Assembly: GCA_050084985.1 (NCBI GenBank)
Contig: JBITNC010000001.1
Coordinates: 186,744,001 to 186,808,000, forward strand
Reading direction: 5' to 3'
DNA length: 64,000 nt
Source of the DNA: Nageia nagi
Lineage: Eukaryota; Pinophyta
Shown here: in pieces, positions 58,066-64,000 of the stretch
How positions within the stretch are numbered: the first letter of the stretch is position 1
How the letters are laid out: each line of letters opens with the position of its first letter
Program-made: the position numbers and the translations under genes
Notes under the pieces: generated by a model
Told to the model about the DNA's origin: nothing
Seen by the model: only the letters and a program-made list of their open reading frames with translations
The model's database searches: none

Positions 58066-59235
58066 CTAAAAGCATTCTCTCACCCATGTGGGCTTGTAAT
58101 GTTTCAAATGTTGCCTATTTATTGAAATCAGTAGCTTCCACCCATTTAATTTGGCTATTTGGAAAGCATTTCTCTCAATGCACTTGGCTATGATGTATGG
58201 TCCTAGACTTGAACTTCTTATGCTTTCTGAGTTTGGCTCTATGTTCATCCTATTTTAAAATGAGATCTCTTTCTTTGAAGGTGTTTGGAGAAGCTTTCTA
58301 GGTATTAAACCACCTCTTTACAATTTCATTTCTCTTTTGTAAATCTTGATATGACTTATTCTAAGATTCTTCTAGAATCAATAGTTCATTCATATGTACT
58401 TGAAGTGGTACAAATCCCTCACCATATTCTTAAAGTATTATTAAAGTAGGAAGCTCTATATGACTTGACAACAAAGCCCTTTTCCTGTATACCAATGCAT
58501 ATGGACTGGTCTTGATAGCTAACTTTATAGTGATCCTATCTACCTATAATGCCCAATTCAGCTTCTCATGCAAAGTCTAAGGATTATCCTCTATAGTTCT
58601 CTTAATGATTCTTAACAAATTCTTTTTTATCAATTCGGCTAGCCCATTACCCTGTGGATAGTAATTTGAGAAAGTCTTCTAGTAGATCCCATATCTCATA
58701 GCAAAATTAGTAATATCTATTCCTATAAATGCCAAGCCATTATCAAAAATGATTGTTTAAAGAATTACATACCTAGTAATCAGCTTTTCAATCAATTTTA
58801 GAATAGTTTTCTGACTTGCCTCTTTCATAGATTTTGCTTCTACCCATCTGGTGAAATAATTTATGGTACTAAGAATGAATTTATGCCTGGTTGAGGAATT
58901 TGGATTAATAATTCCAATAAAGTCTAATCCCCACTATTGAAAAGGTTCTTCTACTTGAATTGGTTCTAATGGTAAAGCTACCATTCTCTTTCTACCTAAA
59001 AACATTTGACATTTCTCAAAACTTTTAGCCTTTGTAAAAGCATCTTTGAACATAATGGGCTAGTAATAACCTGCTTGAATTATTTTACCCACCATTGTAT
59101 AACTATAATAATGACCTCTATATACCTCAAAATGAAATTCTTTGATCAATTTCTCTATCTTGGATGAAGGCATACACCTCAGCAATACTCCATTATGATT
59201 TCTTCTATAAAGCACTTGGTTATTTTTTATGTAAT
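58066..59235 (-). pseudogene. Integrase of the Tat-type element
   Basis: Blocks in order: KIEKLIKEFHFEVYRGHYYS, KIIQAGYY then stop then PIMF, KSFEKCQMFLGRKRM (zinc-binding region, partly decayed), WGLDFIGIINPNSSTRHKFI (first Asp, about 58920), INYFTRWVEAKSMKEASQKT, IIFDNGLAFIGIDI (second Asp, about 58740), YYPQGNGLAELIKKNLLRII (Glu, about 58645), and the C-terminal LGPYIIAKCIERNAFQIAKL ending near 58066. The D,D,E triad is preserved, in contrast to the two copia integrases here. TAG/TAA stops stand where Trp or Gln codons are expected. Confidence 0.85.
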
Positions 59236-59429
59236 TTTAGACATGAATTTTAAATTGTGTTCTTTGTGATATATTCAAATGCATGGGGAGTTTACCAAAT
59301 TTAAAATACTTTTTAAATTGGCCCATCTAGTCATTTTCCCCTATACCTAGTTTCTCATCTAGAATTACTTATTCAGTGAAATACATTATCTTTTTCTTTT
59401 ATGACATTTCTAGCTAATTACTTACAAAA

Positions 59430-60110
59430 GGCCTTTCCCCTTATGAGTTTGGTAGGTTTGATCTCCATATGATATCTTAAAATTTTAGAAATCCAACTAG
59501 ATCTCCCTTCCCCAATTTCTCCTTACATTATATAAGATATAACATTTGGATTTATAGTTAAGACTAGGACTCTATTTTGAGCTCTTTAATGTTTCAAGTT
59601 TTCTAAAATATACTAGCACACTTTTATTTACCATTTCTCTAAAAGCATAGTCCATAGCCCTTTGGAAGGTTGCTCTTGCATTTGATAATCTAAAAGGCAT
59701 TGTTTAGAAAGCAAACATTCTCCATTTGGTTGTAAAATTTATTTTGAATTGATCTTCATTTTTTACCCAAACTTGATTACACCCTAAAAAACCATCTAGT
59801 AATAAGAATCTTTCTACTCTAGCCACAGTATTTAATATTTGTTCCATAGGCAATAAAGGATAATGATATTTTAATGAGACTCTATTTAAACCTCTAAAGT
59901 CCACACATAATCAAATCTCTCCATTTTTCTTTCTAACTAGGACTAAGTTTGCCACCCATGTAGAATATTTAATAGGATATATTATAGTAGCTTTATATAG
60001 TTTCAGAACTTCTTATTTCATTGCCATTTTAATCTTGAGGTTTACTAGCCTTTTCTTCTATCTGATCGACTAGACATCTTCAATCAGTTCTATCATATTT
60101 TGAATTATAT
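59430..60110 (-). pseudogene. Reverse transcriptase, missing YxDD and most of gypsy RNase H
   Basis: In order: KATIIYPIKYSTWVANLVLV, RKKNGEI then stop then LCVDFRGLNRVSL, KYHYPLLPMEQILN, ERFLLLDGFLGCNQVWVKNE, DQFKINFTTKWRMFAF, MPFRLSNARATFQRAMDYAF, NKSVLVYF (about 59610). Just where Y-x-D-D should come, the match stops. It picks up again with the RNase H end YHMEIKPTKLIRGKGLC at about 59430-59480. I infer an internal deletion removing the polymerase Asp pair, the RT thumb and most of the RT-linked RNase H. Confidence 0.82.
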
Positions 60111-60527
60111 ATTTATCAAAAACCTTTAGATCATCATAAGAGCAAGCAATTATATTAGCATAAACTCTACACAATTGAATAATCTCTTTGATTTGATCAG
60201 GGTTGTTGCATATGCCAATTTTTTAAAAAATTTCAAGAAGAATTTCATACTCCTTATAATTATCAAGGTTTACAATTATACCCTTTCCTCTTACTTGATC
60301 ATTTCTATCAAACAACCCTTCAAATGGAATTAGATATTTAGGAATTATATTTTTTTCAATTGGATTATATCTTATTCTTACAAGATGTCAGCATCTTCTT
60401 CTCCTGCTACATGACACGTAGACTATTGTAGCAAAAATTTATTGATTTGAACCTCATATCTAAAGACTTTTCAAAAAGAATCATTATCTGGAATGGAAGG
60501 TCTAAAGATAACTTGAACCCCTTTTTT

Positions 60528-61049
60528 CTAGAGCCAATCATTGGTGGGATCAAAATTGGTTCCCATTTGAGCCAGTGCATTTGCCTCTTGGTTCAACCTC
60601 CTTAGAATGGATTGTATGTGTGGAGCTTTAAATTTTTTAAATAGATTCCACACTCTATTTCTATAAGACTTTAAATAATAATGTTTAATAGAGCACTTGC
60701 TTGTGACTTGATTTATAATTAACTTTGAGTCTCCTTTAATTTTCAAACATCAAATTTGCATTTTAATAGCTTGATTTAGATGAAGGCAAAAGGCTTCATA
60801 CTTAGCTACATTATTGGTGCACATCCATGTAAGAATGTATGAGAATTTATGAATTTTTTCCATTGGATCAATCAAGACAATCATAGTACCTAACCCATTT
60901 TTAAATCTATGTCCATCAAAGAATATTTTCCAGACTTCATATTTTCTAAATTCTCCACTAGTGAGCTTTGGAATGAAAGGCTCTAGTTCCATCAAATAAT
61001 AATTTCCAAATTCCATGTCATAAATGGTGCTAAGCATATTCATGGACAC
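60528..61049 (-). pseudogene. Archaeal-like RNase H located before RT
   Basis: Two adjoining frames give a nearly whole domain: YEVWKIFFDGHRFKNGLGTM, VLIDPMEKIHKFSYI, CTNNVAKYEAFCLHLNQAIK, then MKIKGDSKLIINQVTSKCS, LKSYRNRVWNLFKKFKAPHI, RLNQEANALAQMG. The catalytic series Asp (FFDG), Glu (KYEAF), Asp (GDSKLI) is kept; the last, normally ADALA, reads ANALA (Asp to Asn, a G-to-A change). TNN.A.YEA and GDS.L..NQV mark the plant/archaeal-like class found as a second RNase H in Tat elements. It lies between protease and RT, not between RT and integrase. Confidence 0.85.
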
Positions 61050-61229
61050 AGGATCTTCAATTCATAATTCCTCCAATAACTAATCACTCTCTTCCAACTC
61101 ACTTAGGATTACATTAACCTCATCTTTCTTTTCTACATGAACACCAAAAAAAAATTTCATTATCCAACCTTACTCTCTTATCTTCTCAAAGATTTAAATA
61201 ATGAGTGTAATTCATTACTAAATAACCCC

Positions 61230-61620
61230 CTATTTAACTATGAACTCCTTGGATAGACATAACTCAAAAAGAGGAGGAAGTTCAACTACTACAATTTCTT
61301 GAGTGATGATCATAGAAGGACATTTATGTGTCCTTAGAACTATATCTTTGATAACCCCAATAGTCTTAACTGGGGTGTAGTCTAGCTGCAACACTCCTGT
61401 GGATGTTCTAGTAAGAGGTAGCCCTATTACATCACATACTGCTTTAGGCATGATGGTAGTGGTTGCTTTGAAATTGACTAAATAGTTGTGTAGCACATAC
61501 CTATCAACCTCTAAAGTCATATAAAAAGTTGGTGGTTTATTTTTTTCCACTCCCAGATATTTGAATGTCTCAAGCAAGTTTAACACCATATCCATTCCTT
61601 CATTTAATGGTATAAGGGTT
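61230..61620 (-). pseudogene. Retropepsin of the Tat-type element, active site erased
   Basis: A 121-codon open frame reads DRYVLHNYLVNFKATTTIMP, KAVCDVIGLPLTRTSTGVLQ, VKTIGVIKDIVLRTHKCPSM, VVVELPPLFELCLSKEFIVK. This is a full protease domain, but the expected L-V-D-S-G-A-T is L-V-N-F-K-A-T (61467-61478), losing all three active-site residues. Each change fits C-to-T or G-to-A. The frame is otherwise open, so the domain is recognisable though it cannot be active. Confidence 0.8.
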
Positions 61621-61856
61621 ATCCTTAATAAATCAATTTACCCAAGGATTTTTAAGGCATCAAATAAAGATATCTTTGAAGGAACTCTCTTTAATTCTTA
61701 TACAATATTAAAATCATGAATGATTGGAGCCCTACTATCTTTGTTAATGAAATTTTATTGAAAATATTGAGTGCCATCCCTCCTTTGATGCCTAGTGAGT
61801 GAGGGAAACCTTAACTTTCAGATCATCTAATCACTAACTTCATCAACTTTAGGTTT

Positions 61857-63361
61857 CTATCTATCTTTTAGAACTAGAAATTTATGAGATGTAGCTTCAT
61901 TTGGAAGTGTCATGTTCACAGAACTAGGAGCTATATCAAGCTTCTTAGAGGCTATTGGATCATGACCTTTTGGAGATTCAACTCTTTTATTTGAAATATT
62001 TGATACATGAGGCCTCTTTGTAGACTTTATTTCTACAACAAAAACACCTACATCAACTAGGGTGAAATTCATCAAATTTACATTTTGACTCATATCATTA
62101 GCTACATTGGGTGGAGGAATTTTTTCATTTTTTAATAATTACTATTGATATTAATATATAGGGAAAGAAATTTGTTCATGAGCATCATTGCAAGCTAAAC
62201 AAAAGCCTACCATCTATCTAAAAGAAGAAGCTTGATCTATATTCTCTACTAGCACATGTTGATTTTGAATTTTTTCTATAGCTAGATATGGGAATCTCTT
62301 GGCATTATTTTTTCTACTCAAAAGGGTGATCTAGTTTGCCATGTTCCTACACAAAACTTTCAATTTTTGTATCTCATTTTGTGATGGAGTTACTTGATTT
62401 ATTCTAAATTGATATGGGGTTGGTAAAGCCAGAGGTGCTCTTAGGGTAGGCAAGGCTAATCGAAACTATTGAACTGATGTAGGAATACTAGCGAAAGGTA
62501 GGGCCATTCAAATTGTTGAGGGTATTATTGCCTAGTTTTGTGGTAATATTGGAAAGTATGGCATTAACATGTGCTTGGGTAGTTTTCCTACCGAAATGAG
62601 ATAAGCTTCAGCAAACACTACTTGTCTATAGACTTCTAGAAAAGTGATTACCTTAGAATTTTGAATTTGCAAAGAGAGATCTAAAGGAAAGGCTCTCAAA
62701 TAATACATCAAATCTTGAGATTGTTGGGGCCTAAATGATACTATAACTCTTTTCCAAGATTTTTAGAATCTAATATTAAAATCTAAAATATTCTTTTTTT
62801 CAATCTTTTGATAGAGTTGAGTTGAGTTAGTAAGAAGAAATAATCTTTTACTTTATTAAATTCTAGGATGAAGGCCTCTACCAACTGAACCCAAGAAGTT
62901 ATTGATCCACTAGCAAAGATTTTATACCAATCAAGGACCTTGCCTTTGAATGATTGTGCTAGTAGTCTTACCATGACATCTTCATGTTGACTATTATGAA
63001 ACTTAGCCAAACCGGCTACATCCACATAGTGTTCATAAGCTATTTTCTCTGTGATGGCATAAAACTCAAGTAGAGTTTTAAAAATATTTTCTAGGATATC
63101 ATGCAATGTATCTAGAGCCAAAGGTACCCCATCCTCCCATGCAAGATAGATATTTGGAGTAAGATTAGCTATTTTAGGAGAAGCAATCCTAGTATGAAGG
63201 TTGAATGGTACTAGTTTGAATGGAGATTCTAAAGTGTTGATACTACCCAAAGATCTAGACTTGATTAAGGTCTTTCTTTTGGAACTATCAAGTTCTTTAA
63301 AATATAGGACCTCTTTAGCTACTTTGGATTTTGATCTTGTCCATATAAACTTTAGTAGCAA
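61857..63361 (-). pseudogene. Gag of the Tat-type element
   Basis: 63361-62783 (192 codons) starts MLLKFIWTRSKSKVAKEVLY and holds the capsid region: NIYLAWEDGVPLALDTLHDI, FYAITEKIAYEHYVDVAGLA, HEDVMVRLLAQSFKGKVLDW, YKIFASGSITSWVQLVEAFI, EFNKVKDYFFLLTQLNSIKR. The pattern (LDWY...GSI.SW..L...F...F) is standard gypsy gag. Further left, about 62167-62208, GFCLACNDAHEQISFP is a zinc-knuckle relic with its last Cys lost. 62093-61857 is a Lys/Ser-rich linker towards protease. Confidence 0.85.
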
Positions 63362-63497
63362 CTAAAAGAATCTAGGTTCAGGAAGCAGTAATAATAATTA
63401 TAAAATTTGTTTTGATGCATACCATCAATACTACTTCTAACAGAGTCACCAATGAAATCTTTAATGTCCCACTAGGCATGCCAAAAGGATATACTAT
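63362..63497 (-). other. Short leader of the Tat-type element
   Basis: About 135 bp between LTR and gag. I could not match a primer-binding site: neither the tRNA-Met type nor another is convincing. GCATGCCTAGTGGGAC near 63465-63485 on the minus strand is the only distinctive phrase. Confidence 0.4.
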
Positions 63498-64000
63498 TGA
63501 TGGAAACTATGTAATATATATGTCCTTGGACAATTTCAACTAAAGTATATCATGAACAGGCTAACATAGTAACCTGATCTCTAGAGTACACAAGTTCCTT
63601 ATCTATTGGGTGCAGATAAAAAAAATAAGTAACAAGAAAGAAACAAAAGAGGGTGGAGTGTGAGAAATAAAGCAAGAAGGATAGGGAGCAAGAGTAAAGT
63701 AGGGGTAGATCACTAGTTCAACATAGGCTTTCATAAAATGTGAAACCTTGGTAAGAATCTAGTGTAGCAGCCATAGTGTAAGGTTTCATTCTCTAAATTA
63801 TTCTTCAGCTTAACTCTACCATATAAGTAGACATATTTATACCAACAAATCATTGTTATTATTTAGGAAATATCCATTACTTGCCACAATATAATCAGAT
63901 TAAGAATAACAACACCAAGTGATGGACAAGAAAGGTCAAGATGACATTGTATTATTGATATAATAAATAGTTGTCGAAAATAAATATAAGGGGTAATCTA
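63498..64000 (-). mobile_element. 5' LTR of the Tat-type element, truncated by window end
   Basis: It matches 52812-53320 over its visible 503 bp, including AATTTCAACTAAAGTATATC, AAGAAAGAAACAAAAGAGGG and GAATAACAAC. The rest lies beyond the window. Confidence 0.85.

Larger units (their letters stand above)
52812..64000 (-). mobile_element. Tat/Ogre-type Ty3/gypsy element, cut by the window edge
   Basis: The sequence from TGATGGAAA at 52812 is repeated from 63498 to the window end, so two LTRs flank gag (63361-61857), protease, RNase H, RT, integrase and a further coding region. RT before integrase makes it gypsy; the separate RNase H of the archaeal-like type points to the Tat/Ogre branch. 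LTRs differ by roughly 10% plus a small indel. All coding parts are broken. Confidence 0.85.

Noticed and set aside
1-64000. CRISPR arrays, rRNA, tRNA genes, bacterial operons
   Set aside because: I saw no spaced direct-repeat array, no tRNA cloverleaf with A and B boxes, and no rRNA core. The primer-binding sites match tRNA ends but are not tRNA genes.

Overview
This window looks like intergenic nuclear DNA of a land plant, most likely a gymnosperm with a very large genome; I cannot name the species. It is AT-rich (roughly 30% G+C by eye) and holds no intact gene. Nearly everything recognisable is a decayed, nested LTR retrotransposon of the Ty1/copia or Ty3/gypsy type. The only host-gene sequence I recognise is a broken pentatricopeptide-repeat (PPR) fragment carried inside a DNA-transposon-like insertion.

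Layout. 1-7.8 kb: two plus-strand LTR starts (1205 and 7059), each preceded by a polypurine tract, with an alternating inverted-repeat array (3.64-4.88 kb) and a 26-bp minisatellite (4.89-5.31 kb) between them. 9.28-13.87 kb: minus-strand chromovirus (gypsy) fragment with gag end, protease, RT-RNase H, integrase, chromodomain and 3' LTR. 13.87-21.74 kb: gag, primer-binding site and LTR of another minus-strand gypsy. Its LTR is split by a plus-strand copia array of the form LTR-internal-LTR-truncated internal (15567-21568). 21.74-32.94 kb: an older minus-strand gypsy with protease, gag, an extra coding region and an LTR. 32.99-35.44 kb: a degenerate ~190-bp tandem satellite split by a CACTA-like element with the PPR fragment. 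36736-51882: a plus-strand element with good LTRs but no recognisable coding (LARD-like), carrying 57-bp and 43-bp minisatellites. It is interrupted by a complete minus-strand copia (41947-48802) flanked by the 5-bp duplication AAAGC. 52812 to the right edge: a minus-strand Tat/Ogre-type gypsy with gag, protease, RNase H, RT, integrase and a long extra coding region downstream of integrase.

How the parts relate. The nesting gives an order of events. The 21.7-32.9 kb gypsy predates the gypsy whose LTR ends at 21737, which predates the copia array. The non-coding element predates the minus-strand copia inside it. Hand-counted LTR divergence is about 3.5% for the copia array and about 9% for the two elements in the 36.7-51.9 kb block. 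Coding regions are dead in a consistent way: most inactivating changes in the better-preserved elements fit C-to-T or G-to-A transitions, as expected from long-term cytosine methylation.

Most worth a second look are: the accessory coding region of the Tat-type element, which shares a motif with the extra region of the 21.7-32.9 kb gypsy; the RNase H placed before RT in the Tat-type element; the PPR capture; and the tandem copia sharing a middle LTR.
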